From Plantactinospora mayteni (GTDB lineage: Bacteria; Actinomycetota; Actinomycetes; Mycobacteriales; Micromonosporaceae), in NCBI RefSeq assembly GCF_016862935.1, contig NZ_BONX01000009.1, forward strand, positions 186,001 to 250,000: DNA of 64,000 nucleotides, read 5' to 3'. The translations under genes were made by a program, and so were the position numbers. Position 1 is the first letter of the stretch. Each line of letters starts with the position of its first letter. Shown here one piece after another: positions 42,246 to 51,494 of the stretch. The notes beneath the pieces were generated by a model that was not told the origin of the DNA, made no database searches, and saw only the letters and a program-made list of their open reading frames with translations.

Positions 42246-42962
42246 TCACATCTGCCGCGGATGCTCCGGACGCGGCGACAGGGCCGGCCGGGCCCCACCC
42301 GGCGGTGTGTTGCCGATCCCCGGACTCGCCTCCCGGACGATCCGGTCCATCGTCCGGGCCAGATGCTCACTGCCGTCGTCGAGATGCCGGGCCGCCGCCT
42401 GCATGTGCGAGATCATCATCTCGCCGAAGATCCGCAGCGCCTCCCGGGTCGCGACCGTGTCGTCGAAATTCGACCCGGCCGACGCCCGATAGTCCTGCAC
42501 CGCCCGCTCCGCCTCGGCCCGGGCGTCCTCGGCCGCCGCCCGCAGATAGTTCTCGTACTGCACCCGGGCGTACTCGGCGACCCGGCGGGCGTAGTCGTGC
42601 GCCTGGGCGATGATCTGCTCGGCCTCCCGCTGCGCCGCCGACAGCAGGTTGACCTCCTTCGACCCCGGCAACTGCGGCCGGCTGCTGGCACTCGGCAGCA
42701 CCCCGTGCCGGTGCAGCTCCACATGGTCGTGCAGCCGCTGGTTCTCCGCCCGCAGGTCCGCCAACTGGGTCGCCAACAGGTCCAACTCGTCGGCGACCTG
42801 GTGCCGGAACCGGTCGACGTCCCGGTCGTCGTAGCCACGCCGGGTGAACGACGACGTCGAGAACTCCCACCGCCGCACCCGGTCCGCCGTCATCCTCACC
42901 CGGGGACTCGGACCCGACAGCGCCGTGGCGCGGTCGTACTCGCTGATCGGGCTGACGCTCAC
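42246..42962 (-). CDS. DivIVA-domain coiled-coil protein
   Basis: 238 residues, GTG start overlapping the flavohaemoprotein stop (GTGA). A DivIVA-type segment FSTSSFTRRGYDDRDVDRFR is followed by a coiled coil (about residues 50-85, VADELDLLATQLADLRAENQ), then a second helical stretch (about 115-215) rich in Ala, Glu and Arg. DivIVA/Wag31-type proteins sit at cell poles and curved membranes. Position as last gene in a haemoglobin operon is unusual. Whether it helps place the haem proteins at the pole or is just a co-transcribed neighbour is unknown. Confidence 0.85.
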   Translation of the reverse strand: MSVSPISEYDRATALSGPSPRVRMTADRVRRWEFSTSSFTRRGYDDRDVDRFRHQVADELDLLATQLADLRAENQRLHDHVELHRHGVLPSASSRPQLPGSKEVNLLSAAQREAEQIIAQAHDYARRVAEYARVQYENYLRAAAEDARAEAERAVQDYRASAGSNFDDTVATREALRIFGEMMISHMQAAARHLDDGSEHLARTMDRIVREASPGIGNTPPGGARPALSPRPEHPRQM

Positions 42963-44137
42963 TGCGTACCTCCGTCTGCCGGCCTATGCTCCTGCACCTC
43001 GCCGATCCGCCGCCCGGGCGAATACCACTGCCCACCCAGCGCCTCGTAGTGCAGCTGCCCGGCGTGGTAACCCGCCTGCGCCAGTCCGGAGACCGAGCCC
43101 GACACCATCGGATCGGACCCACAGACGAAGACGTGCCGGTTGCGCCAGTCGCCGTCGGCGAGGGCGCGGTCCACCACCTGGACGAACTCTCCGGGCCGCG
43201 ACGGGTCGGCATTGACCACGTACGTCACCCGCAACCATGGGTACGACGCCACCAACTTCTCGGTCGCGTCGACGTCGTAGAACTCGGTACGGGACCGGGC
43301 GCCGACATACGCGTCGACCCGCCGGCCGCCGCCCTCGGCCGCCGCCTGCTCCACCAGCGCCTTCAACGGCGCCCAGCCGGTGCCGTTCCCCAGCAGCAGC
43401 AGGTCGGCACCGCCGGACGCCTGGCGCAACGTCAGCCGCTCCCCCACCGGGGCCGCCAGATGCACCTGGTCACCGACGCTGGTGCCATACACCAGCCGGG
43501 AACTCACCGCCCCGCCCGGGGCCGCCCGCACGTGCAGCTCGATCGTGCCGTCGGCGCGGGGCGCGTTCCCGGGTGAGTAGAAGCGCCACGCCCGGTTCGC
43601 CGGACTCGACACCCCGATCGACTGCCCCGCCTCGAACGGCAGCAGATACTGCGGGCGCAGCGTCAGTACCGCGATGTCGAACGTCCGCGGCTCGTGCGCG
43701 ACGACCTCGCCGACCCACCACGGCGGGCTGACGTTCTCCGCCGCCGTCGCACCGTCCGACATCACCTTCGCGACCAGCCCGTACGCCGCCGTCCAGTCCG
43801 CGGCCAGCTCGTCGGTCCAGTGCTCGCCGAGGAAGTGCGCCAGGGTGGCCAGCAGCGCCTCCCCGACCGCCGGATAGTGCTCCGGCCGGACCGCGAACTT
43901 GCGGTGGTCGGCGCCGAGGGAGGAGAGGAAGCCGACGAGCTGCTCCACCTGGTCCACGTTGGACACGATGTGACCGAGCGCGGTGACCAGCCGGTCCCGC
44001 TGGCCGGCCATGTTCGTCGGGAACATCTGCCGGACGTCGGGATGGGCGAGGAAGAGAGTCGAGTAGAAGTAGAGCGGCACCTGGTCGCCGTGTCCGGCGA
44101 CCAGGTGCCAGCTCTGCTTGAGACGAGCGACGTCCAC
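42959..44137 (-). CDS. Flavohaemoprotein (globin plus FAD/NAD reductase)
   Basis: 392 residues, the normal length of Hmp. The globin domain (1-140) has the proximal His in ADHRKFAVRPEHYPAVG and the distal B10 Tyr/E7 region at LYFYSTLFLAHPDVRQMFP. The FAD domain has WRFYSPGNAPR (RxYSx(S/N) motif). The NAD domain has LLLGNGTGWAPLKAL and VFVCGSDPMVSG. It converts NO to nitrate using NAD(P)H and O2, or reduces NO when oxygen is absent. It begins 2 bases before the end of the truncated haemoglobin gene, so the two are one unit. GTG start. Confidence 0.9.
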   Translation of the reverse strand: MDVARLKQSWHLVAGHGDQVPLYFYSTLFLAHPDVRQMFPTNMAGQRDRLVTALGHIVSNVDQVEQLVGFLSSLGADHRKFAVRPEHYPAVGEALLATLAHFLGEHWTDELAADWTAAYGLVAKVMSDGATAAENVSPPWWVGEVVAHEPRTFDIAVLTLRPQYLLPFEAGQSIGVSSPANRAWRFYSPGNAPRADGTIELHVRAAPGGAVSSRLVYGTSVGDQVHLAAPVGERLTLRQASGGADLLLLGNGTGWAPLKALVEQAAAEGGGRRVDAYVGARSRTEFYDVDATEKLVASYPWLRVTYVVNADPSRPGEFVQVVDRALADGDWRNRHVFVCGSDPMVSGSVSGLAQAGYHAGQLHYEALGGQWYSPGRRIGEVQEHRPADGGTQ

Positions 44138-44139
44138 GG

Positions 44140-44589
44140 TCAGACGCCCGCGGAGGTGCCGCTCGACACCACCTGGTCACGCACCGAACCCAGCGTCGCC
44201 CGCACGTCGTCCAGGATGTCGTCCGGCACGCCGAGCCCGGTCAGGGTGTCGACCAGGTGCACACCGACCCGGGCGTAGTGCTCGTCCGGGATGTTCAGCG
44301 GCTGATGCGCCTCGGCCAGGCCCCGACCGGCGTAGGTGTTCGGCCCGCCGAGCACCACGGTCAGCATCAGCACCATGTGCCGCCGCTGCTCCTCCATGTT
44401 CACCGAGGTGAAGTAGCCGGCCAGCTCGGGGTCGACGAGCACCCGGTCGTAGAACAGCCGCACGGCCGCCTTGACCGACTCCGCCCCGCCGATCCGCTCG
44501 TAGTGCGTCGGCTGGGGAGCCGAACCGTTACCGCTGGTCGTGGCGCCGTCCGCGGGGGATGACACGGCGCTGTCATGTGGATCCGTCAC
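44140..44589 (-). CDS. Group I truncated haemoglobin
   Basis: 149 residues from the GTG at 44589, with GGAAGGAAG 5 bases upstream. After a low-complexity N-terminal 27 residues the 2-on-2 globin begins HYERIGGAESVKAAVRLFYD, with the B10 Tyr and proximal-helix segment RHMVLMLTVVLGGPNTYAGR then LAEAHQPLNI, where the proximal His lies. Family roles are NO detoxification and oxygen binding. It leads a three-gene operon with the flavohaemoprotein and a DivIVA-domain protein. The 270 bases upstream hold its promoter; no clear hexamers. Confidence 0.92.
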   Translation of the reverse strand: MTDPHDSAVSSPADGATTSGNGSAPQPTHYERIGGAESVKAAVRLFYDRVLVDPELAGYFTSVNMEEQRRHMVLMLTVVLGGPNTYAGRGLAEAHQPLNIPDEHYARVGVHLVDTLTGLGVPDDILDDVRATLGSVRDQVVSSGTSAGV

Positions 44590-44859
44590 GGTCTTCCTTC
44601 CAGCGCGAGGGGGATCGCGCGGCGTGTGGGGGTGTAGCACCGACAGTGCCGAACCGACGGGCCGACGGGCGACACTGGGTGGGGACACTACCCCGCCCAG
44701 CCGTTCTGTGTCATCCAACCCGAATCGGGGTCATCCATACCCAACCGGCTCGGCAATCATCGCGCTCGATCCGAACCCGGACCATCATCCCCATCGGACA
44801 CCGCGCCGGCCACCCCGGGGTCACACACCTCGACGATCCTCCACCCCACCGACGTACCG

Positions 44860-45579
44860 TCAGCCGGCCAACGCGTCCCGGACCCCCGGTTCGGCCGGAC
44901 CCAGGAACACCGGATCCCGCCCACTCAGCACGTCGTAGACCGCCTTCACCGCCGCGAAATTCTCCCGGAACCCGCCCCACCGCCAGGCCCGCTCGAACCG
45001 GCGTACCGAGTCGTCGCCGACACCGACGGCGTCCAGACCCACCCGCCGGCACACCGTGACCGCCCGCTCGACGTGGAAGCTCTGGGTGACCACAATGGCC
45101 CGATCGACCCCGAAGACCCGACGAGCCCGCGAACACGAGTCATAGGTGTCGAACCCGGCATGGTCCTGCACCACCAACCGGGCCGGCACACCCCGCTCCA
45201 CCAACCAGCGACTCATCGCACCCGGCTCGTCGTACGCCCAGCTCCGGTGGTCGCCGGAGACCAGGATCGCCCGGATCTTCCCCGCCGCCAACAACTCCTG
45301 CGCCAACCCCAACCGGGCGGCCAGGAACGCTGCTGGAGTGCCGTCCGGATACACCCGGGCACCCAGCACCAGCGCGACCGGCGCCGCCGGAACATCGGCC
45401 AGCGGAAACACGTGCTCCCGCGCCGACTGCCGCACCCAGACCACACTGCCGACCACCGACACCGGCAACAGCAGCGACGCGGCCAGGACCCCGAGCAACA
45501 CCCGGCGACGCCAACGGCGCCCAACGGTTCGACGCGGACGGTCGGACCCGGACGACTCCGGCGACGAAGCAGACGGCAT
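44860..45579 (-). CDS. SanA/YdcF-family (DUF218) membrane protein
   Basis: 239 residues from the ATG at 45579. One N-terminal membrane helix (about 28-48, VLLGVLAASLLLPVSVVGSV) follows a basic segment. The DUF218 domain has VALVLGARVYPDGTP, AILVSGDHRSWAYDEPGAMS, GFDTYDSCSRARRVFGVDRA (20 residues) and VVTQSFHVERA. The family is linked to envelope barrier function (SanA in Enterobacteria) but its chemistry is unknown. The domain probably faces outside or the membrane surface. Confidence 0.88.
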   Translation of the reverse strand: MPSASSPESSGSDRPRRTVGRRWRRRVLLGVLAASLLLPVSVVGSVVWVRQSAREHVFPLADVPAAPVALVLGARVYPDGTPAAFLAARLGLAQELLAAGKIRAILVSGDHRSWAYDEPGAMSRWLVERGVPARLVVQDHAGFDTYDSCSRARRVFGVDRAIVVTQSFHVERAVTVCRRVGLDAVGVGDDSVRRFERAWRWGGFRENFAAVKAVYDVLSGRDPVFLGPAEPGVRDALAG

Positions 45580-45695
45580 ACCGCCAATTATGCGATAACG
45601 ATCAAGACGGACGGCGGCGGGAGACGAGCCACCAACCCACCCCGCGCCCCGGCGGGTACACCCGGACAACCCCGACCCCGACGGCCGGGGACGGG

Positions 45696-46334
45696 TCAGC
45701 CCGCGCGCCGGCGGGCCCGACGGGCCGCCAACTCGTCGCCGGCCTCCACCGCGGCCGGCTCCGGCGACTCCCCCGCCAACGGCGTCTCCCCGGCCGGCTC
45801 CGCCGGCAGATGCGACAGCGAGCCCTGGACCTCCTTGAACGCCCCACCGATGGCGATCCCGAACACCCCCTGCCCACCCTGCAACAGGTCGACGACCTCC
45901 TCCGGAGACCGGCACTCGTAGACCGTCGTCCCGTCCGAGATCAGCGTGATACCGGCCAGATCCGCCACCCCACGCGACCGCAGCGCGTCGATCGCCCGCC
46001 GGATGTTCTGCAACGAGACCCCGGCGTCCAGCAGCCGCTTGACCACCTTCAGCACCACCAGGTCCCGGAACGAGTAGAGCCGCTGCGTCCCCGACCCCGA
46101 GGCGTCCCGCACACTCGGCACCACCAGCGCCGTACGCGCCCAGTAGTCCAACTGCCGGTAGCTGATCCCGACGGCGTGGCACGCCGTCACACCCCGATAG
46201 CCGACCGAACCGTCCTCCACCGACGACCCGGCACCCGGGTGATCCTCCGCCACCCGACCAGACCCGTCGACACGCCGCTGATCCGTACCCTCGAAACTCG
46301 ACCTACCCGGATCAGGGTCCTGTGGCTCATGCAT
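45696..46334 (-). CDS. MerR-family regulator (Rv1830-like)
   Basis: 212 residues from the ATG at 46334. A disordered, acidic 45-residue N-terminus precedes the winged helix VGISYRQLDYWARTALVVPS, then QRLYSFRDLVVLKVVKRLLD and a helical C-terminal region. There are no Cys metal ligands, so it is not a metal sensor. Position after the bifunctional nuclease gene matches M. tuberculosis Rv1829-Rv1830. It probably regulates cell-division-related genes together with FtsR, by analogy. Confidence 0.88.
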   Translation of the reverse strand: MHEPQDPDPGRSSFEGTDQRRVDGSGRVAEDHPGAGSSVEDGSVGYRGVTACHAVGISYRQLDYWARTALVVPSVRDASGSGTQRLYSFRDLVVLKVVKRLLDAGVSLQNIRRAIDALRSRGVADLAGITLISDGTTVYECRSPEEVVDLLQGGQGVFGIAIGGAFKEVQGSLSHLPAEPAGETPLAGESPEPAAVEAGDELAARRARRRAG

Positions 46335-46551
46335 CGGACAACCTCCCCGCCCGTGCGGTGACACGTCGTTTCCGGGACGTGCACCCCTCGACAGGCCCAA
46401 CCCTATAGCCCGGCTGGAGGGTTGCCCCGCAGGAAATGCCGCGACACGCCGCACACGGGGATCACCGCAGGGTTACCCCACGGCGAATCGATCGTTACCC
46501 GACCGACAGAAACACGACCACCCGCCGGGGCAACCGCCACCGACCGACAGG

Positions 46552-47016
46552 TCAGCCGGCGAAGTCCTCCGGGCGGACCTGCTCCAGGAACTCCCGGAAC
46601 TTCTCCACCTCGTCCTCCTGCTCGTCCGGGATGATGATCCCGGCCTCGGTGAGCACCTGCTCCGCACAGCGGATCGGCGCACCCACCCGCAACGCCAACG
46701 CGATCGAGTCCGACGGCCGCGCCGACACCCGCAGACCGTCCCCGATCAGCAGATCGGCGTAGAAGACGTTCTCCTTCAACTCCACGATCTCCACCGCCCG
46801 CAGCGGCGCCTGCAACGCGGCGAGGATGTCCCGGAGCAGATCGTGGGTCAGCGGCCGGGCCGGCTTGACCCCCTGCTGCTCGTAGGCGATCGCGGTAGCC
46901 TCCACCGCCCCGATCCAGATCGGCAGATAACGGTCGCCCTCGACCTCTCTGAGCAGGACGATCGGCTGGTTGGTGGGTAGCTCCACCCGAACCCCGACCA
47001 CGCTCAGCTCGCGCAC
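46552..47016 (-). CDS. Bifunctional nuclease family (DUF151) protein
   Basis: 154 residues, GTG start. It opens MRELSVVGVRVELPTNQPIV and contains LPIWIGAVEATAIA, HDLLRDILAA, VYADLL-like strand ENVFYADLLIG and ARPSDSIALALRVGAPI, all typical of the BFN domain. Some plant members have nuclease activity; the bacterial role is unknown. Orthologue of M. tuberculosis Rv1829 by neighbourhood. Confidence 0.92.
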   Translation of the reverse strand: MRELSVVGVRVELPTNQPIVLLREVEGDRYLPIWIGAVEATAIAYEQQGVKPARPLTHDLLRDILAALQAPLRAVEIVELKENVFYADLLIGDGLRVSARPSDSIALALRVGAPIRCAEQVLTEAGIIIPDEQEDEVEKFREFLEQVRPEDFAG

Positions 47017-47308
47017 CGCCGCCTCCGTGTCGCCGTCGTCTCGTTCCCCACCACCGCCCTGCGGCGGCCGATGCTACCCGCCGCCGGAGCCGGTATGCCC
47101 CTTCCCTGCACGGTACACGGGCTCGGATAACACCGCCCCACCCGCGCCGCCCGCAACCGCCGCACCGCACGGGTTACCCCGGGAAGCGTACGCCACGCAC
47201 ACCGCCACAGATCTTTCCCGCCGGCCGAGTGCGCCAGGCCACACCGGCCCCACCCGCGGAACCCACCGGACAACCACCCCAGGACGGCACTATCAGCCGC
47301 CCCGGCCG
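47017..47308. other. Intergenic region between ftsR and the bifunctional nuclease gene
   Basis: No gene is supported on either strand in this 292-base stretch. It contains the promoter region of the minus-strand nuclease gene; no confident hexamers were found. Confidence 0.45.
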
Positions 47309-48016
47309 TCACCGGCCCAACGTCCCGCGCAACCCCGCCCGGACCAGCGCCGCGTGCAGCCGCTGCGACAGCCCCACCAGCTCCCGCGCCACCTCCGCCG
47401 CCCGCGCCCGGGCCGCCGGATCGTTCTGCCGGGCCAACGGCGCCACCAACTGGGCGAACAACCCCACCTCACGATCCGCCGCCGTCCGGTAACCCCGCAG
47501 ATGCCGAGGCTCCAGCCCGTACGCCGCCAACCCCGCCACCGCCTGCGCGATCACCAGCGCGTCCGCGTCATACCAACCGGGTGGCTGCGACACCACCAGA
47601 CCCATCCGCTCCAACTCGGCCAGCAACCGCTCGCCGAGCCCACTGCGGGACAGCAACTCGGTCCGGTCCAGTCGGGTCTCCGACGACTCACCGACCGGGG
47701 CAGCCAGCTCCCGACCCGGCACCTCGCCGTCCGGCCCCACCGCCACCAACGACGGCCGGTGCCGCTCCGACCCCGGCAACCCGTCCCGATCCGCCTCCGC
47801 GAGCTGCTCCCGGATCACCCGCAACGGCAGGTACTGGTCACGCTGAGCGGTCAACACGAACCGCAACCGCGCCACGTCGTCCCAGCTGTACTTGCGGTAA
47901 CCCGCCGGCGTGCGTTGCGGCTCGACCAGACCCTCGGACTCCAGAAAGCGCAGCTTGGAGATCGTCGTGTCGGGAAACTCCACCCGAAGCTGCGCCAGCA
48001 CCTCACCGATACTCAT
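47309..48016 (-). CDS. ftsR: MerR-family cell-division regulator FtsR
   Basis: 235 residues from the ATG at 48016; a longer form from further upstream is possible but lacks family similarity. The winged helix starts MSIGEVLAQLRVEFPDTTIS and continues KLRFLESEGLVEPQRTPAGY, then RKYSWDDVARLRFVL. This is diagnostic for FtsR/Rv1828, which activates ftsZ in corynebacteria. The C-terminal half holds the second helical dimerisation region. It follows the FHA gene, the same order as Rv1827-Rv1828. Confidence 0.92.
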   Translation of the reverse strand: MSIGEVLAQLRVEFPDTTISKLRFLESEGLVEPQRTPAGYRKYSWDDVARLRFVLTAQRDQYLPLRVIREQLAEADRDGLPGSERHRPSLVAVGPDGEVPGRELAAPVGESSETRLDRTELLSRSGLGERLLAELERMGLVVSQPPGWYDADALVIAQAVAGLAAYGLEPRHLRGYRTAADREVGLFAQLVAPLARQNDPAARARAAEVARELVGLSQRLHAALVRAGLRGTLGR

Positions 48017-48147
48017 CAGAGAACCCTTTTCAACCTCCCCCTGCGGTCCGTCGTGGCCGCGGGTGGAAGTCGGAGGTGGAAAAAAGTTCGTTGGCTGGCC
48101 CCGAGCCGCCGCCCCCGGGCCGGGAACAGCCGCCGCCGCACGCTCGC

Positions 48148-48600
48148 TCACCCCCGGACGGCCCCCTCCTCCGGACGCGGACCGGCGATGAAGACCAGCC
48201 GGAACTTCCCGACCTGGACCTCGTCACCATTACTCAGCGTCGCCGCCTCGACCCGCTCCCGATTCACGTACGTCCCGTTCAGGCTGCCCACGTCCCGGAC
48301 GGTGAACGTGCCACCGTCCCGGTGGAACTCGGCATGCCGACGGGACACCGTGACGTCGTCCAGGAAGATGTCACTGTCCGGGTGCCGGCCACTCGTCGTC
48401 ACATCGTGGTCCAGCAGGAACCGGGCGCCGGCATTCGGGCCACGCCGAACCACCAGCAACGCCATACCCGGAGGCAGCGAACCTGACATCCGGCTCGGTA
48501 CGACGTCGGTCTCGGGCCCCTCCAACATCTCGTCGAGAGAACCAAGGTTCAGCGTCGATGTGACGTCGAGTGGGGGGAACTCGTCGTCTGGGCGCGTCAT
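48148..48600 (-). CDS. garA: FHA-domain protein GarA/OdhI-like
   Basis: 150 residues from the ATG at 48600. The FHA domain (about 45-140) has MALLVVRRGPNAGARFLLD, TSGRHPDSDIFLDDVTVSRR, then HAEFH and GSLNGTYVN: the phosphothreonine-binding residues are all there. The N-terminal DVTSTLNLGS corresponds to the ETTSVFR-type segment whose Thr is phosphorylated by Ser/Thr kinases in GarA. The unmodified protein inhibits 2-oxoglutarate dehydrogenase and glutamate dehydrogenase in relatives; that function is presumed here. Neighbours are gcvH and ftsR. Confidence 0.92.
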   Translation of the reverse strand: MTRPDDEFPPLDVTSTLNLGSLDEMLEGPETDVVPSRMSGSLPPGMALLVVRRGPNAGARFLLDHDVTTSGRHPDSDIFLDDVTVSRRHAEFHRDGGTFTVRDVGSLNGTYVNRERVEAATLSNGDEVQVGKFRLVFIAGPRPEEGAVRG

Positions 48601-48814
48601 TGGGACCACCTCACGGATCTGTTCGGTCGGCGTCGGGTGTGACGGGTCTGGCCGCCGGGCGCCCTCGATGCCCAGCGGCTGGCTCCCCCGTGCCCGGGAA
48701 GGCATTTCCGCAACGCGCAACTATTGGTTCTCGGTCGACTGGGCGAGCCTAGCCAGCGCCGAAATACAGGGCAACCAGACGCGCGGACACAACCACGCGC
48801 CGGCCTCACCACGA

Positions 48815-49195
48815 TCAGCTCTCGGTCAGCTCCCGATAGGCGTCGGCGGTCAGCAGACCCGCCACCGCCGACGCGTCACTGGGCGCGATCTCGACCAGCC
48901 AACCCGAACCGTACGGGTCGGTGTTGATCACCTCAGGGGTGTCCGTGAGCTGCTCGTTCCGCGCCACCACCGTGCCGGTCAACGGGGCGTAGATCTCCGA
49001 GACACTCTTCGTCGACTCGACCTCGCCGAACGATTCGCCGGCCTGCACCGTCGCACCCTCGTCGGGAAGCTGGACGTACACGATGTCGCCAAGCGCGTCC
49101 TGCGCGAAGTGGGTGATGCCCACCCGCACCGGTCCGCTGCCGTCGCCAGCCACCCACTCGTGCTCGGCGGTGTACCGCAGGTCCTCAGGAATCAC
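48815..49195 (-). CDS. gcvH: Glycine cleavage system H protein
   Basis: 126 residues from the GTG at 49195 (VIPEDLRYTAEHEW). The lipoylated Lys lies in GEVESTKSVSEIYAPLTG, and the terminal ADAYRELTES is typical. It shuttles the aminomethyl group among P, T and L proteins. Its gene lies in the DUF881/garA block rather than beside gcvP, as in mycobacteria. No riboswitch was seen upstream. Confidence 0.95.
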   Translation of the reverse strand: MIPEDLRYTAEHEWVAGDGSGPVRVGITHFAQDALGDIVYVQLPDEGATVQAGESFGEVESTKSVSEIYAPLTGTVVARNEQLTDTPEVINTDPYGSGWLVEIAPSDASAVAGLLTADAYRELTES

Positions 49196-49264
49196 CAGAC
49201 GCGTCCTTCTTCGTCGCACCACCCGATAACCGGGACGCCGAGTCGCCGCCCCGACCGCACCCGG

Positions 49265-50251
49265 TCAGGAGACCGGACGCGCATGTTGCAGATCCTTCGG
49301 CGGGCTGAGGGCCGTCACGTCGACCACCTCCCGCTCCTGGATCGCCACGTTACCGCCGTCCCCGCTGACCGATGCCACCACCCCGCCCGGGATGTTCAGT
49401 GCGGTTTGCATCGTCTTCGGATCGCCGATGACCGTGATCATGTACGGTCCGGTCAACCGCCGTCCACTCACCGAGATGCCGCCCTCCGCGTCGAGGAAGT
49501 ACGTCGACGCGATGATCCGCACCGTGGCACCGTCACCGCCGGAGATCTGCATCGCCTCCGCCCCCGCGCCCCGCAACTCCTGCACCGCGTCCAACACCCG
49601 CGACGCCGCCACCGGCTTGCTCACCGGCATGAAACTGACAGTCAACCCCGGCCCCCGGGCCGGCAACGTCCCGGCCAGGATCCCCAACTCGTCCGCCCGA
49701 CGGGTCGCCTCGTCCAACGCCGCCTGCCGCCCCTCGGCACCCGAGTTCAACTGCCGCTGGCTCTCCTCCAGCCCCGCGATGTCCTGCCGGACCCGCTCCT
49801 CCTGCGCGTCCAGGTCCGACAGGATCCGCACCAGGTCCTCCTGGCGGGTCGTCTCCAGCGACGCGTCCGTGGAGTTCGTCCGCAACTGCACCACCAGGGT
49901 GAACCCCAACAGCGCCAGCAGCACCCCGATCATCGCGTTCGCCGCGGTCAGCCGGGGCAGCAGCCGTCGACCCGCCGACACCGGCCCGGCCGGCGGCTCC
50001 GCAGCCTCCGCGGACGGGATCGGCACCGTCTCGTCGTCCCCCGGCAACGGCACCGTCGGCCCGTCGTCCGTCGTCGACAGCCGCACCGTCGGCCCGTCGT
50101 CGGCCGAGACCTCGCCCCGGTCGACGACCGGGTCCGCGCCGCCGGCCGTCGCGTCCGGCGACTTCGGGGTACCAGGGTCCCGGCCCGGCGCCGAACCATC
50201 CGACCGCCCAGCCGCCTCGGCCGGGCCGTTCCGCTCGCTCGCTCCCGCCAT
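49265..50251 (-). CDS. DUF881 membrane-anchored protein (first copy)
   Basis: 328 residues. A disordered, acidic, Pro/Asp-rich cytoplasmic segment (1-95) precedes one membrane helix (about 103-123, ANAMIGVLLALLGFTLVVQL), a coiled coil (about 130-180) and the DUF881 domain ending DLQHARPVS. It pairs with the second DUF881 gene around sbp, the order found in Rv1823-Rv1825. Role unknown; position suggests an envelope or division complex. Confidence 0.9.
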   Translation of the reverse strand: MAGASERNGPAEAAGRSDGSAPGRDPGTPKSPDATAGGADPVVDRGEVSADDGPTVRLSTTDDGPTVPLPGDDETVPIPSAEAAEPPAGPVSAGRRLLPRLTAANAMIGVLLALLGFTLVVQLRTNSTDASLETTRQEDLVRILSDLDAQEERVRQDIAGLEESQRQLNSGAEGRQAALDEATRRADELGILAGTLPARGPGLTVSFMPVSKPVAASRVLDAVQELRGAGAEAMQISGGDGATVRIIASTYFLDAEGGISVSGRRLTGPYMITVIGDPKTMQTALNIPGGVVASVSGDGGNVAIQEREVVDVTALSPPKDLQHARPVS

Positions 50252-50262
50252 CGCCGTCGAAC

Positions 50263-50595
50263 CTACGCCCGGAACAGGTGCCGGCGAATAGCCGCCACGT
50301 TGCCGAAGATCCGGACACCGAGCACCACCACGACACCGGTGGACAACTGCCCACCGACACCGAGCTGGTCACCCAGGTAGACGATGATCCCGGCGACCAG
50401 CACGTTCGAGATGAACGAGATCACGAACTGCTTGTCGTCGAAGATCCCGTCGAGCTTGGCCCGCACCCCACCGAACACCGCGTCCAAGGCCGCCACCACG
50501 GCGATCGGCAGATATGGCTGGAGCGCCGACGGAACCGTCGGATCCAACCAGACGCCGAGCAACACCCCGGCGAGCAACGCGAGCACAGCGATCAT
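50263..50595 (-). CDS. sbp: Small basic protein Sbp (DUF1290)
   Basis: 110 residues with three or four short membrane helices, starting MIAVLALLAGVLLGVWLDPT. The middle contains AALDAVFGGVRAKLDGIFDD, the hallmark of Sbp. It is always found between DUF881 genes and near ftsZ or pgsA genes. It overlaps the upstream DUF881 gene by 4 bases. Function unknown. Confidence 0.93.
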   Translation of the reverse strand: MIAVLALLAGVLLGVWLDPTVPSALQPYLPIAVVAALDAVFGGVRAKLDGIFDDKQFVISFISNVLVAGIIVYLGDQLGVGGQLSTGVVVVLGVRIFGNVAAIRRHLFRA

Positions 50596-51494
50596 CGGCC
50601 GCCTCCAAGCGGACTCGGGGATCCCCCGCCACCCGCCGACGACCCGGACGGCGTCGGAGTGGGCTCGGGCGAAGGAGTGGCATAGCGCAGCCGCGGCTCG
50701 GTCGCGGCCGGCAGGGTCAGGTCGTCGACCCTACGGAACTCGAACGACATCCCGTGCTCCTCGGAGACGCTCTCCAGCAACCGCGCCGCCGCGCTGTCCC
50801 GGAACCGCCGCTCCAACTGGCGGGGACCGATCGCGGACACCTCGTACGGGCCGATCACCGGCTTGAAGTCGACCAGGATCGCCCCACCCGCCGCCCGGAT
50901 CGTCGAGGTGGCGGTCAACCGCTGTCCGTTGATCGAGACCGCCTCCGCCCCGCCGCTCCAGAGCGCGTTCGCGATGTCCTGGAGGTCCCGGTCGAGCACC
51001 CGGCCGAGATTCGTCCCACCGGCACCGGTTACCGCGTCCGACTCGTCCGGGGCGTCCGCGACCCGCACCACCAGGCCGTCGCCGCGCACCCGGCCCAACC
51101 CGGTGGCCGCCTCCAGATTCCGCAGCCTCGCCGCCGCACTACCGGAGAGCGCGGCGTCCCGCTGCCGGAGCACCTCGGCCCGCAGCCGGTCGGCCCGCTC
51201 GGTCAGCGCGGCGTTCTCCGCCTCCCGCTGCTTGATCTGGGCCACCAGGCCGGCCCGGGCCTCGCTGCGGCTCGGCTCCGCCGCCATCGTCTGGCGGTAG
51301 GCCATCGCCAGCAGCAGCCCCAGCACCACCAGGGTCACCAGGGTCACCGCCCGGGGCGTCGACCGGCGCCACCCGGTGGCCGGGGCGTCCCGCCGGCGCC
51401 GCTCGGCCGCGTCGGCGTACCCGGGGTCGAGGGGGTTCTGGAACAGCTCGGTGAGGAAATCGGGCGTGTACGTCCGCCTGCCCGGCCCGGTCAT
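50592..51494 (-). CDS. DUF881 membrane-anchored protein (second copy)
   Basis: 300 residues from the ATG at 51494. A basic cytoplasmic segment is followed by one membrane helix (about 49-66, AVTLVTLVVLGLLLAMAY), a coiled coil (about 75-120) and the DUF881 domain containing LWSGGAEAVSINGQRLTATS. The C-terminal 35 residues are a low-complexity Pro/Ser/Gly tail. It overlaps both neighbours by about 4 bases, so the pgsA-like, DUF881 and sbp genes form one coupled operon. Confidence 0.92.
   Translation of the reverse strand: MTGPGRRTYTPDFLTELFQNPLDPGYADAAERRRRDAPATGWRRSTPRAVTLVTLVVLGLLLAMAYRQTMAAEPSRSEARAGLVAQIKQREAENAALTERADRLRAEVLRQRDAALSGSAAARLRNLEAATGLGRVRGDGLVVRVADAPDESDAVTGAGGTNLGRVLDRDLQDIANALWSGGAEAVSINGQRLTATSTIRAAGGAILVDFKPVIGPYEVSAIGPRQLERRFRDSAAARLLESVSEEHGMSFEFRRVDDLTLPAATEPRLRYATPSPEPTPTPSGSSAGGGGSPSPLGGGR

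Noticed and set aside
46970-50380. Open frame of 1136 codons on the plus strand across the garA/gcvH/ftsR block
   Set aside because: It is antisense to seven well-supported genes and has a His/Arg/Pro-rich composition without motifs.
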